Assembly: GCA_023807065.1 (NCBI GenBank)
Contig: JAJJLU010003631.1
Location: 1-43,871, forward strand
DNA length: 43,871 bases
Direction of reading: 5' to 3'
DNA from: Isotricha intestinalis
Taxonomy: Eukaryota; Ciliophora; Litostomatea; Vestibuliferida; Isotrichidae
Both the position numbers and the translations under genes were made by a program. Positions 30,373 through 41,442 of the stretch are shown one piece after another (position 1 is the first letter of the stretch; each line of letters starts with the position of its first letter). The notes under the pieces are model-generated. The model worked only from the letters and a program-made list of their open reading frames with translations, ran no database searches and was not told where the DNA came from.

Positions 30373-31932
30373 ATGAGAAATCAAAATAATCAACAACACC
30401 CTCAATCATCAATAACAAAATCAAGATTGAATTTTATGAAAAATGTAAGAGGATTTAGTACTTTTTTAAATAATTCTTCTAATTATTGGGCAAATTCAAT
30501 TCAAAATACAATTTGTAATTGTACAAGAGATGACAATATTATAAAGAATGAAATTGAAGAAAGTCAAAATAATAATAATACAAATAACAATTTATTTAAA
30601 GTTACTAATCCAAATTTAAAAAATGAGAATTTAAATAAAAATTATACAAAAGAATGGACAAAAGAAGAAAATGAAATTTTAATGGAACAATATTTTAAAT
30701 TAGGTAATAAAAATTTAAAGAAATTATCTGAATTATTAAAAACAAAATCAACACAGCAAATAAATTATAGAATTAAAAAAATAGAATCTAAAAATAAAAT
30801 GAGAAGTTTTACAAGACAAGATGATTTAAAAATAATAGAATTAGTAGAAAAATATGGATTAAATTGGGAAATAATATCTAAAAATTTTCCTGATTTTACT
30901 CCTGAAATTCTTGAAGAAAGATATAATAATAAATTAGATCCTAAATTAAAAAGAACTAAATTCACTGAAGAAGAAGATGAAAAAATTGTTGCTTTATATT
31001 CAAAATTTGGAAATAATTGGAAAGAAATTGCTTTTTATTTTCCTGATAGAAATGCAAATATGATAAAAAATAGATTTTATTCTTTTTTAAAAAAAAAAAA
31101 TAATATTCAAGGAGTTAATTCAATTGATAAAACAAGTAGTTTTATTGAATCTTCTTCAATGATAACAACATCGAATAATGATTTAATTAATGATAATCAA
31201 AATAATGAAAATATAAAATTTCAATATAATAATATTAATTCAAATATAAATGATGAAGAGATTGTAATGGAAAGCGAAAGAAATCAAAAGAAAAATATAT
31301 TTAATAATTATGATAATTATTTAAATGATGATTTTTATACTAATCAAAATATAACTCAATTAAATAGAGTTGGTAGTATAAACAGTGGTAATAGTGGAAA
31401 TAATAATATTAATAATCCTCATTATTTTGATAAATTTAATGAAGCTTATCAAAAAGTTTTTTCTTCAAAATCAACTAATCATTTTAATTTAAATGATTCT
31501 GGAAATAGTAATGATTTTAATAATTATCATATTGATGATGATAATGATTTATTATTACAAAATAATAATTTTGAAGAAAAAGAAAAATTATTTAGTGAAT
31601 CACATAGATTAGAAGAATTACTTAAAAAAATTGATTCTTATGACAATGATAATAAAATAAATATAAATAATAATTTAATTAAAGATAATAATAATCTTTA
31701 TAATGATTTAATTCAAAAAAAAGATAATTTAAATAATTATCAAACTTATTTGAATAAAAAATTAAATAATTTAAAAGATAATTATTCTAATACAAATTCT
31801 GACATAAGAGAATTATTAGAAATAAATGATATATTATTAAAACTTATTTCAGTGAGTAAATTAAAAATTATAGTAAATAAAAAATTAAATGAAATAAACA
31901 ATTCTTATGATGATATGACAATGGATTTATAA
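30373..31932 (+). CDS. Three-repeat Myb-type DNA-binding protein
   Basis: This encodes 519 residues. Three consecutive Myb/SANT repeats are visible: R1 about 93-138 (KEWTKEENEILMEQYFKLGN), R2 about 143-189 (RSFTRQDDLKIIELVEKYGL, then NWEIISKNFPDFT) and R3 about 194-242 (TKFTEEEDEKIVALYSKFGN, then NWKEIAFYFPDRN, then IKNRFYSFLKKK). R3 is the best match to c-Myb-type R3, with the recognition-helix N-x-I-K-N-R-F/W. The remaining 275 residues are Asn/Asp-rich and probably a disordered regulatory tail, with a helical stretch close to the end. It likely acts as a nuclear sequence-specific transcription factor. The first Trp of R2 and R3 is Phe, a common substitution. Confidence 0.9.
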   Translation: MRNQNNQQHPQSSITKSRLNFMKNVRGFSTFLNNSSNYWANSIQNTICNCTRDDNIIKNEIEESQNNNNTNNNLFKVTNPNLKNENLNKNYTKEWTKEENEILMEQYFKLGNKNLKKLSELLKTKSTQQINYRIKKIESKNKMRSFTRQDDLKIIELVEKYGLNWEIISKNFPDFTPEILEERYNNKLDPKLKRTKFTEEEDEKIVALYSKFGNNWKEIAFYFPDRNANMIKNRFYSFLKKKNNIQGVNSIDKTSSFIESSSMITTSNNDLINDNQNNENIKFQYNNINSNINDEEIVMESERNQKKNIFNNYDNYLNDDFYTNQNITQLNRVGSINSGNSGNNNINNPHYFDKFNEAYQKVFSSKSTNHFNLNDSGNSNDFNNYHIDDDNDLLLQNNNFEEKEKLFSESHRLEELLKKIDSYDNDNKININNNLIKDNNNLYNDLIQKKDNLNNYQTYLNKKLNNLKDNYSNTNSDIRELLEINDILLKLISVSKLKIIVNKKLNEINNSYDDMTMDL

Positions 31933-32039
31933 ATTTAAAAAGAATTTTTATCTCATTTGATTTAATTTAAGATACTTTTTAATTTATATATTATTAATAT
32001 ATTAAGTAATTTATAAATAATAATTTTTTACATAATTTA

Positions 32040-32735
32040 TTAATCATTTATTGTTTTACCGTTATTAGGTAAAATAGGTAAAGAAAGAAATAATTTATGA
32101 GTATATTTTTTATTAGTATTATTATTTCTTGAATTATGTAAAAATAATTTAAGATTATTATATTGTGAAAATTTACTATTAAAAGATTCTTGTGAAAAAA
32201 TATTATTATAATATTGTCTTAATTTTGATTTGATTAAACAATTTCGAAAAGGAATATAGTTAGTTTTTTTCCTTTCTTTATTATTTTCTTTATAAAATTT
32301 ATCTAAATCATTTTTAGTCTTTTTTCTAAATAAATCTAAATCAAATTTAGTATATTTTCCTTGGATTAATAATTTCTTTTTAGGAATACTTATTTTATTT
32401 TTTTTTTGATCACTAAGAGTATGAGAAAAAGTATTATTTTTAAATATTCCAATATTTTCTTTAATTGGTGTTCTTCCATAATTATTTGTATTCTGATTTT
32501 TTGATTTGTCGTTAAATATACTTTTAAAAGAAAAGTTATTTATCATTTTTTGCTCAAATGAACTTGAAAAAATATCATATAAGGGATTTTTACCAAAAAA
32601 GGAAATTTGAGTTGAATTAATTTTATAATTTTTATGTTTTTTATCACTATGAACTCTTTTCTCAGTTTCATATGAGTTATTATATTTCAAATCATATAAT
32701 CGTATAATATTTTTTCTCTTTGATAAAGTAAACAT
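32040..32735 (-). CDS. Basic protein of unknown function
   Basis: This encodes 231 residues, strongly basic (Lys/Arg/Asn/Ser), from MFTLSKRKNIIRLYD to TAA. It has no signal peptide, membrane helix, coiled coil or recognised domain. Its 3' end lies about 100 bases from the convergent Myb gene. It resembles the gene at 7325-8269 only in composition. Probably a disordered, lineage-specific protein. Confidence 0.7.
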   Translation of the reverse strand: MFTLSKRKNIIRLYDLKYNNSYETEKRVHSDKKHKNYKINSTQISFFGKNPLYDIFSSSFEQKMINNFSFKSIFNDKSKNQNTNNYGRTPIKENIGIFKNNTFSHTLSDQKKNKISIPKKKLLIQGKYTKFDLDLFRKKTKNDLDKFYKENNKERKKTNYIPFRNCLIKSKLRQYYNNIFSQESFNSKFSQYNNLKLFLHNSRNNNTNKKYTHKLFLSLPILPNNGKTIND

Positions 32736-33364
32736 GAGTTTATTTAATTAATAATAAAAAGATTATTTTTTTAAAATAAAATATTTGAAATATTTATTAC
32801 TTTGATAAATTAATGATAAAGGTATTAAAAAACTTAATATTAAGTGAATAATATTTGAAAAAAGGAGAATTAATATTATTTATCATTTAATTAAATATAT
32901 AAAATTTACTATAAAATAGATTATTTTATCTTTGATTGTAAACTATAAAAAAATATAATCATAAACTTTATAATAATAATAAAAGAAAAATGTAATAATT
33001 TTTCAATTAATATTTTATAATCAAAGATATACATCAAATATGCAAAAATTAGATAATTTTTTTTCTAATATTCCTAAATAATAAATATAGAAAAAAAGAT
33101 AATGATTTTAAATTCTATTATATAAATTAATAATTGAAATAATCATTTATCTTCAAAAATAATTTACTTAAAAACTCTTTTCAATAAATATGAAAATTAT
33201 ATTGTAAATATGAATTTAAATAGACAATTAAATAGACTTAAGAAAATATTATTTGAGCAAGATTAAATAAAATAAAAAAAGGATATATATTTAATGAAGA
33301 TGATTGTTAAAATTAAAAAATAAAAAAATATATATATGAAAATAAAAATAAATTAGTTGGGTTT
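32736..33364. other. Gene-free AT-rich spacer
   Basis: Only a micro-frame of 18 codons (ATG at about 33210, MNLNRQLNRLKKILFEQD) stands out, followed by stops. It could be a remnant or chance. No RNA gene or repeat is supported. Confidence 0.5.
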
Positions 33365-34738
33365 TCAATTATTATTATTCCTATTTATTGTTTTATTAAT
33401 ATCTCCTATTAATTTTACATTTGATTTATCATTCATATTAAAATTAGATTCAATATTTTTTAAAATATTATTAACAGTAACTTGAGCAGGTTCAGTTAAT
33501 TTTTTTGCTTGTTGTTCACTTTTCATACTAATTATATCATAATTATTATTAATATTTTTTCTAGTAATATTTTCATTAGAAATATTTTGTTTTTTAAGTT
33601 CTTTAATTTCATTTTCTAAATCAAAAATAATTTTTTGTTCTTTTAATCTATCACTTTTTCTTTCTTCTAATTCTTTATTAACATTTAATAATTCTTCACC
33701 AATGATTTCTAATTCATCATCTTTACCTTTTAATAATAAATTATATTCAATTTGTTTAGTTTCCAATATTTTATCAATTTTTTCAGTAAAATCTTGAAAT
33801 TGAGTTAAAATTTCTTGTCCAATATTATTTCCATTATTACTATTTTTAATTGTTTCTTGTAATTTTTTTAAACTATCTTCAATATTAGAATTAATATCAT
33901 CATAATTTTTACTTAGTTCAAAGACTTGAGATTGAAAAGCTTTTAATTTTTGATTTTCTTTATATATTTTAAGAAGGAAATTTTGTAATTCATCTCTACT
34001 TAAAATAGTATGTTTAATATTTTTAACATTATCTATTATTGTTATTATTGGATTATTACCAGAAACACTTATATTTATATTTGAAGTATTAAATATTGAA
34101 ACTGATTTTTTTGTTGCAGTTATTGACATATTATTTTGATTATTTGATATTGTACTAATATTTGAATTAGTTGAATTTATTATTATTGGCTTTGATTTAT
34201 TTTGTAACATTTTTTCTAATTTTAATAAATATTTTGTTAAATTTTCTTTTTCTTTTTCCATTTTATTTTGTAAATCAATTTGAATATCATAATCTTTTTG
34301 TAATTGATTTATTTTATTTTTATATTTCTCAATTTCATATCTATAATTCATATTTTTTAAATTTAAACTTTTTACTTTTTCTAATAAAGTTTCTATATCA
34401 TTATCAGAATATTCTTTTCCTTTTATTTTTCTTATTGGTTCATTAATTTCTTCTGTTTTTGCCAATGTTCTTTGAAATAAATTATCTAATTCTGGATTTT
34501 CTAATTTACCTTCATTTTCTTGTTTTTTTTTATCTATTTGATTTTTCTTTTCATATTCTTTAGAATTTTTCTTTTGAAATTTTTCATAATTTGGTTTTTT
34601 AAATGTTTTAAATTTTGGTTCTATATCTTCTTCATTAAAATTATTGCCTTCTGATAATATTTTCTCCTTGTAATTATTTCTATCATAATAAGTTGGAGTT
34701 ATTAAATTTTCAATTTTTTTTATATAGTTATCTAACAT
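33365..34738 (-). CDS. Coiled-coil protein, function unknown
   Basis: This encodes 457 residues. The N-terminal 110 are polar and Lys/Glu/Asn-rich, coiled coil follows at about 120-190, a Ser/Asn/Ile-rich segment at about 190-245 (ISTISNNQNNMSITATKK), a short conserved-looking piece (KHTILSRDELQNFLLKIYKE) at about 245-265, then more coiled coil to about 395 and a polar tail ending in four Asn. There is no membrane segment. It ends in TGA, the second TGA stop of the window, with TAA three codons later. It may be cytoskeletal; no family is recognised. Confidence 0.8.
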   Translation of the reverse strand: MLDNYIKKIENLITPTYYDRNNYKEKILSEGNNFNEEDIEPKFKTFKKPNYEKFQKKNSKEYEKKNQIDKKKQENEGKLENPELDNLFQRTLAKTEEINEPIRKIKGKEYSDNDIETLLEKVKSLNLKNMNYRYEIEKYKNKINQLQKDYDIQIDLQNKMEKEKENLTKYLLKLEKMLQNKSKPIIINSTNSNISTISNNQNNMSITATKKSVSIFNTSNINISVSGNNPIITIIDNVKNIKHTILSRDELQNFLLKIYKENQKLKAFQSQVFELSKNYDDINSNIEDSLKKLQETIKNSNNGNNIGQEILTQFQDFTEKIDKILETKQIEYNLLLKGKDDELEIIGEELLNVNKELEERKSDRLKEQKIIFDLENEIKELKKQNISNENITRKNINNNYDIISMKSEQQAKKLTEPAQVTVNNILKNIESNFNMNDKSNVKLIGDINKTINRNNNN

Positions 34739-34910
34739 TTTTAAAAGAATATAATTTATTTGTATTATAATATTTATGTCATTAATTATTGTAAATAATA
34801 TGTGAAATAAATAAAAAAATATTTTTGTATTTTTAATTAAATAAATAAATTAAAAAAAATATTTATTAATTCAATAATTTATGTTAATAATATTAAATGA
34901 AAAAAAAATA

Positions 34911-35438
34911 TTAAGCACATAATTTTTTAGGAATATCTAATAGTCCTAATTTTATTCTGTTTTTAATTATCATATAATCATGATTATTAAGTAATTTAAT
35001 TAAAGTTTGTTTTTTTGAAAAACATTTTTTTTCACTTGAATCAAATAATTTTGAATTTGATTTTAAAAATAAATATTGATTCTTTTTCTTTCTATATGAT
35101 ATATCATATTTTTCCTTCAAAGAATTAAAATATCTTTTATTCATATTTATTAAATTTTCTTTTTCTAAAAAAGGAAGTTTATCCAATATTGACCTATTAA
35201 AAAGTTTACAAGTTAATCTTAATTGTAACTTTTCATTAAAAGAAAAATAATCTAAAAAAGAATATATCATAAATGGTTTTATTTTTTTTTTGTTTTCTTT
35301 TTCAATTATATTTAATATTAAAGGACAAAAATTTATTTTTTTCTTTTTTTGAGGATACTTAATTTTTTTTTCGGATGAGGTAAAAACGCTAATTAATAAA
35401 AATCTTTTTTCTTACTCAATATTTACTTTTTTAATCAT
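34911..35438 (-). CDS. F-box-like protein with 27-nt intron
   Basis: Exon 1 is 35438-35416 (ATG ATT AAA .. GA) and exon 2 is 35388-34911, giving 166 residues. The internal ATG at 35270 would start in the middle of the F-box. Upstream of it the frame is open and gives the missing first helix (CPLILNIIEKENKKKIKP), but has no ATG until the intron is removed. The motif LILNII...MIYSFLDYFSFNEKLQLRL-TCKLFN fits the F-box pattern L-P-x-x-I-x-x-x-I-x-x-F-L-x-x-x-x-x-x-x-R-L-V-C-K-x-F, the Skp1-binding helix bundle of SCF ubiquitin ligases. No WD40, LRR or other substrate-binding domain follows; the C-terminal 100 residues are basic. It is unusually short for an adaptor. Confidence 0.65.
35389..35415 (-). 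other. 27-nt spliceosomal intron
   Basis: Donor GTAAGA, acceptor AATTAG, 27 nt. It interrupts a codon after its second base; unspliced, the next codon is TAA. Removal joins exon 1 to the correct F-box frame. One of the shortest introns that a spliceosome is known to handle, comparable with the 15-35-nt introns of ciliates. Confidence 0.7.
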
Positions 35439-36153
35439 TTCGTTAAAAGCAAATTTTTTTTATTTTAATAATTAATTCTTAATTTATATAATCTAAATTT
35501 TATTTGAAAAAAAATAATTTAATATATATACTTCAAAATTGTTTATTTATTATAGAAATTTTTAAATATTAATTATTCTACTATCATTTAATTATTCAAT
35601 AAAGATTATATAAACAATATTTTTAAAAATCAAATATGAATATGTGGAAAAAATTTTATAATCTTGAATTTCTAACATTATTACTATTAAAAATTATCTA
35701 ATAATCTTTGATCGTATTATAGTAATTGGAAATATAATAAGTATTAACTTTTCATAAAAATTTTTATTAATTTCTCCAAAAGTTTAATATTCATACTTTA
35801 ATTTATCTATTTATTATATTTGTTTCATCATTTAATATTTATTAAAATCATAAATGTAATAAATGTAGAAAGGTTACCTTTTTTTTCTTATTGTTATCTT
35901 TAAAGAAAACTAAAACTTAATATTTATGCATTTATATCTGCTTTTTTATGTTTTTATATAACAATTAAATGATTAATGTTAAATAAAATTGAATAATTAA
36001 TTAAAAAAACACCAAAAAAAATAAAAAATCAAAAAAAAAAATAAAATGCCTTTTTCAATAGAAATCAACAGAACATTTAAAAAAAAAAAAATTTAATTCA
36101 TCCTGAAAATTATAAATACCTAAAAAAAATAAAATTTATAAATAAAAAATAAG
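35439..36153. other. Divergent gene-free spacer
   Basis: It separates the 5' ends of the F-box gene and the giant membrane protein gene and should contain both promoters. It holds A- and T-runs, and no gene or motif is recognised. Confidence 0.5.
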
Positions 36154-39100
36154 ATGTGCCAATTATTAAAATATCTAATCCTCATTTTAATTACAATAAC
36201 AAAATCAAAAGACAAAGAAATAGAATTAAAAATCGGTTCTGAAACAAAAGAAGAAAATATATCAACAGAAGAACCATATTATTATCATATAAAATTAAAT
36301 CAAGAATTAAACGAAGGTTATATAAAAATAGAAACTAATTCAATTTATGATCAAGGACCTGCATATATAATATTTTCAAATGAAACTCATCCAGAAAGAA
36401 AAAATGCTTTTTTAGTTTCAGATTCAATTTCTTCTTTAAATAATATTTTATATATTAATTATAATTATATTAATAATAATGAATTATATGTCAAAATTGG
36501 ATGTCATGTTAAAATTTGTTTTTTTAACGCTACTTTCTCAAATACTAAATACATTGAAATTAAAAGAGATAGTACTTATTCTTATTTCACAGGAGAAAAA
36601 AATACTTTAAATAAATTTAAAATATCAAGAAAAAGTGAAGAAGGAGAAAAAGAAAATGAAAATGCAACAATGACTTTTTCAATAAATACTCCAAGTAATA
36701 TAATAAATGCTAAATTTTATTGTTTTTCATCTTCTCAAAAAAATTTATCTGATTCTTCAGTAAATTTCCAAAAAGGAATTATAATAACTTTCACAGAAGA
36801 TAATAAATGTCCTTATAAAGAAGAAGCTTATTATTTAATTGAAGTTGAAAGTCAAGTTAATGATTATATTATATTTAATTCAAGAACATCTTCACCAAAT
36901 ACTACTAATTATATTGTTCCTAATTCTCCTTCATTAGACGGTTATTTACTTTATACTGATTTAAAAGAAGAATGTTTTCAAGTTTCTTCTTTAACTCCTT
37001 CACCAATGAATTATTATGTTATTAATTTATTAGTTTTCAATGATCCTATAAATTTATATTTTAAAGATTCTACTTCTTTACAACCTGAACAAATTGGAAT
37101 TATTTATTATGAAGAAGCTTATAAAATTTCTTATGAATATGCTAATAATAGATTAATATGTTTAAAAAGTGAAAATGAAAATAAAAGTCCAATATATAAT
37201 ATGCAAATAACAGATTTAAATATAAATTCAAAAAGAACAGACTTTTATTCACCTCAAATCAATGGATATATATATAGTAGAATAATACAAGAAAATTCAT
37301 TAGTATATTTCACTCATACAAAATTTACTAATTATAATAAACAATTAAATATGAATTTAAAAATTATTTCAGGTTTACCAGAAATGTATTATACAGTATG
37401 TGAAAATTTTCCAGAATGTTCATATAATCCATCTGACATTCCAAAATTAATTGATAATGGAACTTTCATTAAACCACATTCTGTAAATGGAATTTTTACT
37501 TTTTCAATCCAACCTTCAAAAGATTATAGTTACATTCATTCTAATCAAAGTTTATTAGTTGTTTATTGTAAAAAAGGAGATTGTCTATTTGAAACTTCAT
37601 TCTTTGATGAAACTGATAAGTTATTATTAAAAAAAAATTCTAGATTCTCTCAATTTATGGAAATTAATGATATTGATTCTTATACTTTTGATATTAATGA
37701 TCATAGAGCAAAAAAAATTATATTTACATTATATTCTCTTTCAGGAAATGCACAATTAATATTAAAAGATGCTCCAAAACTATCAAATCAAGAATATTTA
37801 ATGAATATAAATAAACAAGAATATGTATTTACTCCTGGTTTAACTGCTACTTCATTATTAGGTTCTTATCAATTCGAAATTCAAGCTAAATCACATACTT
37901 ATTATTCAGTTGAATATTCTATTATTTCTAAAGATGATTTAGAAGAAAACATTTTAGATTCTGGTATATCATATTTAGAAAATATATATCCTGAAGAAAA
38001 AACAAAAGAATTTAAAATTAAACATATTAGATTGAGTGAAGATGTTAATTTTGTATCTACATTTTTTGGAGTTAATTGTAAAATTAAAGTAGAAAGAAAT
38101 GAAAAAGAAATTCAATCAATGGGAAATTTAATTCAAGATGATATATCTTATTTAGATTCTGATTTTAAACAATCAATATTTTCATATCAAATAACAATAA
38201 TTGAAATGGATAATATTAAATCAAGTGATTCTGAATCATGCATGATTTATATATCTTCAATTGAAATGGATGTTAAAAGTGAAAATGATTACGATAAAGA
38301 AATTGTAATTCCTGAAGATGTCCAACAACAAATTTCTTTAAATGAAAAAACACCGGGAATTAAATTTTTATATCCACATTCAGCTTTAAATGGAAATGTA
38401 TTATTAAACTTTTTATTAATTCAAAATTCACCTCTAAATGTTACTATATCATATGAATCAAATACAGAAAAATATATTTATCATATTGCAAATTCACAAA
38501 CAGTGTTACTTGAAGAAGGAATAATAAGAGGAGGAAAAAATAATTGCAATCAAATAAATCAAGTTTGTAATATTATAATTAATATAAAGCCAGAAAATAA
38601 AACTGATTTAAAAAATGGAATTTTATTTGCTTTAACAGCAAAGAGTAAAGATATAATTCCAATATATATAAAAAAAACATTGATGAAACAAGATTCTCTT
38701 TCAGGAAATGATATAGCATATTATTATACTGATGTAATAAAAGATGAAGAAGGTGAAGTTATAGTAAATTTTAATAGAGGAAATGGAAATATTTTTGCAA
38801 GAATATTCCAAAAAAATTCAACCGATGAAAAACCAGATTGGATGGGAAGAATACATTTACCAAAACCAAATGAATTAGATAATTTACCTTCAGATCCTTA
38901 TTTAAAAAAAGTTTATTATTTTAATTACGATACTAATAAATGTGATGTGGGTTGTTATTTAATTATTGGAGTTCAAAATCAAATTCATTCAAAAACTGAA
39001 AATAATAAATTTTTATATGATATATCTCTTTTAGTTAATGTTATAAATAATATTGAAAGTACTAAACGACAGATAACTACGATTCCAATTAATGAATATA

Positions 39101-41442
39101 TTGTTGATTCTCTTCCACAAAATCAAGAATTAAATGATTATTATAAATATTATAAATTATATGTTCCTTCAGAAGCAAAAGAAATAATAATAGAATTTCA
39201 AAGTGATTTATGTGAAATGTATGTTAATAGAGGAGAAATTTTACCAACTAAAAAAATATATGATTATAAATTTGAAGCTAAATCTATTGAATCTTCTATT
39301 TTTAAAATTCCAAAACAAGAAGGCACTTTTTTAAAAGGTTCTTATTTTACTTTTGCAGTTGGAACTTCTAAGTCTAATGCTTTATTTACTTCTTTATATA
39401 CTTTTAGAATTAGATTACCTAATGAAAATTATAAAGAATTAATTCCTGTTGAAAGTGATCAAAAAGCTGTTTGTGAGATTGATGATGATAATGATTATTG
39501 TTATTTTATTTTCCCTATTAGAGAATATCATTCTCTTGATTATATATTTGTTCATGCTTATAGTAATATTACTTCTGATATTATTTTCTATGTTAATGAA
39601 ATTGACTCTAAAATAATTGATTTATATGATATTGAAGGAATTAAAAAGAATTTACCTAATAAAAATAATTATAAGCAATCAAGTGAAAATGAATTTACTA
39701 AAAATTTCTTTAAAATTAATTTAAATCATAATTACAATTCAAGTTATGTTATAGTTGGAGTTTATTCATCAAAAAAATCAACAATAACTCTTCAATCGAT
39801 ATTCTATTCATATATAAATATAATAGAACCTAATCCAAGTTCTGAACAATTATTTTATTTAAATCAAAATGAAACAATAACTTTATCATTCCCATTATTA
39901 AATAGTTTCTTAGTAAATCTATTTTCAATAAATGGAAATGGAATTGTAACAATGAAAGCAAAAGAAAATGAAAGAAAATATAATTTAAAAGGAATAAGTG
40001 ATACATTAGGAATTATAGTTCCAAATGAAAAAAAAGAAAATTTCCAAATTGAAATAAATAATAATGAATTTTTCGCTTTTTATATATCTTATGAACAAAG
40101 ATCAGAACAAAATTTTGATGAAACATTTTATGGAACAAATGGACAAATGTTTTATTCTGATAATGATTTCCCATTCATTTATTTTACTAATGTTCCAAAT
40201 GAAGATAATGTTAGTTTTATTATTAGTATAAAAAATTATACTATTAATCAAGCTCGAAATGATGATATTATCAATGATAATTTTACTTTAACTGGTGTTG
40301 TTGTTAGTGAAAAAGCTATTTTAGATAAAAAAAGGGATAAAACCCTTAATCCAGATATGACTTATGCTTTTCAAGGAAAATATGATTCTAGTTTAAATGT
40401 TGGTAGATTATTTTTCAATAAAGATGATTTTGATAATTGCAAATATAATGGTAAAAAATATTTATATGTTATTTTAAATAAAGCTAAAGGAAATAAGAAT
40501 CAATATAAATCTGTAGAAACAGAATTTTCCATTGTTCCAAATAATAAAGATTATATAGCTCCTTATAATCAATATTATTTTGGTAAAATTCATGAAGAAA
40601 AATTCCTTGCTTATAAATTAAGGAAAAATAAACAAAATCATACATTTTTTAAGGTTGAATTTTCTACAAATAGTCCAACAATTGATTTTGCAATTAATGA
40701 TGAATATATAGATGAAAATCCAAAAAATAAAAGTGAATTAATAGAAAGTATAAATTATGAATATGGAAAATATAATATATATATAAAAATATTAGAAAAA
40801 GTAGAAGAAATATATTTATATGTTATTCCAACAAAAACATCTAAACTTGGTGGATTTTCATTTAAATATTCTTCAAATATGAAAAAAGAAGATTTCCCAC
40901 AATATATAATAAAAGATACAAAAATAAATGAAGGCTCTTCAAATAATCAATTTAAATTAACATTTAAACCGATAATTAAAAAAGTAAATGATAAAGAAGA
41001 AAATGTAAGAGCAAAATATTATGTTAGAGTAATTGAAATGCAAGATGTAAAAGACAATGAAATAATATCTAGTATAAGTTTATTACAAGTTACTCCAATA
41101 TCAGTTAACGTTATTTCTTCTAATGATACCAATGAAGTTTCTATTATATTAAATGATTTCCCTAATACAATTAATACTTTTATTAGTGTAATTGGTATTA
41201 CAAATGATAATGAATCACATGAATATTTTTCTTATATAATTGTTGAAAATAATAGAGAAGCTACTAAAAATATCTTATTCATTATTATTATTATTATTTT
41301 AGGTATTGTTGTTTGTGCTTTGTTATTTGTGTTTTATTTCTATCATCAAAAAATGAAAAAAGAAAACGATGATTTGAAACATAAAATTGATAATGAAGCT
41401 TTTGAAACTCATTTGATTGATGATAAAAATAAAGATGTTTAA
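36154..41442 (+). CDS. Giant type I membrane protein (surface protein)
   Basis: This encodes 1762 residues: a signal peptide (about 1-18, LLKYLILILITITKS), about 1690 extracellular residues of beta-rich sequence with many N-x-S/T sites and scattered Cys pairs, one membrane helix at about 1706-1729 (FIIIIIILGIVVCALLFVFY), then a 33-residue charged cytoplasmic tail (YHQKMKKENDDLKHK). The frame is intact throughout. No enzyme motif or named adhesion domain is recognised; the ectodomain reads like repeated divergent beta-sandwich modules of 100-150 residues. Proteins of this layout are abundant in ciliates and parabasalids and are annotated only as transmembrane proteins. Likely role: cell-surface coat, adhesion or receptor. 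Confidence 0.9.
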   Translation: MCQLLKYLILILITITKSKDKEIELKIGSETKEENISTEEPYYYHIKLNQELNEGYIKIETNSIYDQGPAYIIFSNETHPERKNAFLVSDSISSLNNILYINYNYINNNELYVKIGCHVKICFFNATFSNTKYIEIKRDSTYSYFTGEKNTLNKFKISRKSEEGEKENENATMTFSINTPSNIINAKFYCFSSSQKNLSDSSVNFQKGIIITFTEDNKCPYKEEAYYLIEVESQVNDYIIFNSRTSSPNTTNYIVPNSPSLDGYLLYTDLKEECFQVSSLTPSPMNYYVINLLVFNDPINLYFKDSTSLQPEQIGIIYYEEAYKISYEYANNRLICLKSENENKSPIYNMQITDLNINSKRTDFYSPQINGYIYSRIIQENSLVYFTHTKFTNYNKQLNMNLKIISGLPEMYYTVCENFPECSYNPSDIPKLIDNGTFIKPHSVNGIFTFSIQPSKDYSYIHSNQSLLVVYCKKGDCLFETSFFDETDKLLLKKNSRFSQFMEINDIDSYTFDINDHRAKKIIFTLYSLSGNAQLILKDAPKLSNQEYLMNINKQEYVFTPGLTATSLLGSYQFEIQAKSHTYYSVEYSIISKDDLEENILDSGISYLENIYPEEKTKEFKIKHIRLSEDVNFVSTFFGVNCKIKVERNEKEIQSMGNLIQDDISYLDSDFKQSIFSYQITIIEMDNIKSSDSESCMIYISSIEMDVKSENDYDKEIVIPEDVQQQISLNEKTPGIKFLYPHSALNGNVLLNFLLIQNSPLNVTISYESNTEKYIYHIANSQTVLLEEGIIRGGKNNCNQINQVCNIIINIKPENKTDLKNGILFALTAKSKDIIPIYIKKTLMKQDSLSGNDIAYYYTDVIKDEEGEVIVNFNRGNGNIFARIFQKNSTDEKPDWMGRIHLPKPNELDNLPSDPYLKKVYYFNYDTNKCDVGCYLIIGVQNQIHSKTENNKFLYDISLLVNVINNIESTKRQITTIPINEYIVDSLPQNQELNDYYKYYKLYVPSEAKEIIIEFQSDLCEMYVNRGEILPTKKIYDYKFEAKSIESSIFKIPKQEGTFLKGSYFTFAVGTSKSNALFTSLYTFRIRLPNENYKELIPVESDQKAVCEIDDDNDYCYFIFPIREYHSLDYIFVHAYSNITSDIIFYVNEIDSKIIDLYDIEGIKKNLPNKNNYKQSSENEFTKNFFKINLNHNYNSSYVIVGVYSSKKSTITLQSIFYSYINIIEPNPSSEQLFYLNQNETITLSFPLLNSFLVNLFSINGNGIVTMKAKENERKYNLKGISDTLGIIVPNEKKENFQIEINNNEFFAFYISYEQRSEQNFDETFYGTNGQMFYSDNDFPFIYFTNVPNEDNVSFIISIKNYTINQARNDDIINDNFTLTGVVVSEKAILDKKRDKTLNPDMTYAFQGKYDSSLNVGRLFFNKDDFDNCKYNGKKYLYVILNKAKGNKNQYKSVETEFSIVPNNKDYIAPYNQYYFGKIHEEKFLAYKLRKNKQNHTFFKVEFSTNSPTIDFAINDEYIDENPKNKSELIESINYEYGKYNIYIKILEKVEEIYLYVIPTKTSKLGGFSFKYSSNMKKEDFPQYIIKDTKINEGSSNNQFKLTFKPIIKKVNDKEENVRAKYYVRVIEMQDVKDNEIISSISLLQVTPISVNVISSNDTNEVSIILNDFPNTINTFISVIGITNDNESHEYFSYIIVENNREATKNILFIIIIIILGIVVCALLFVFYFYHQKMKKENDDLKHKIDNEAFETHLIDDKNKDV

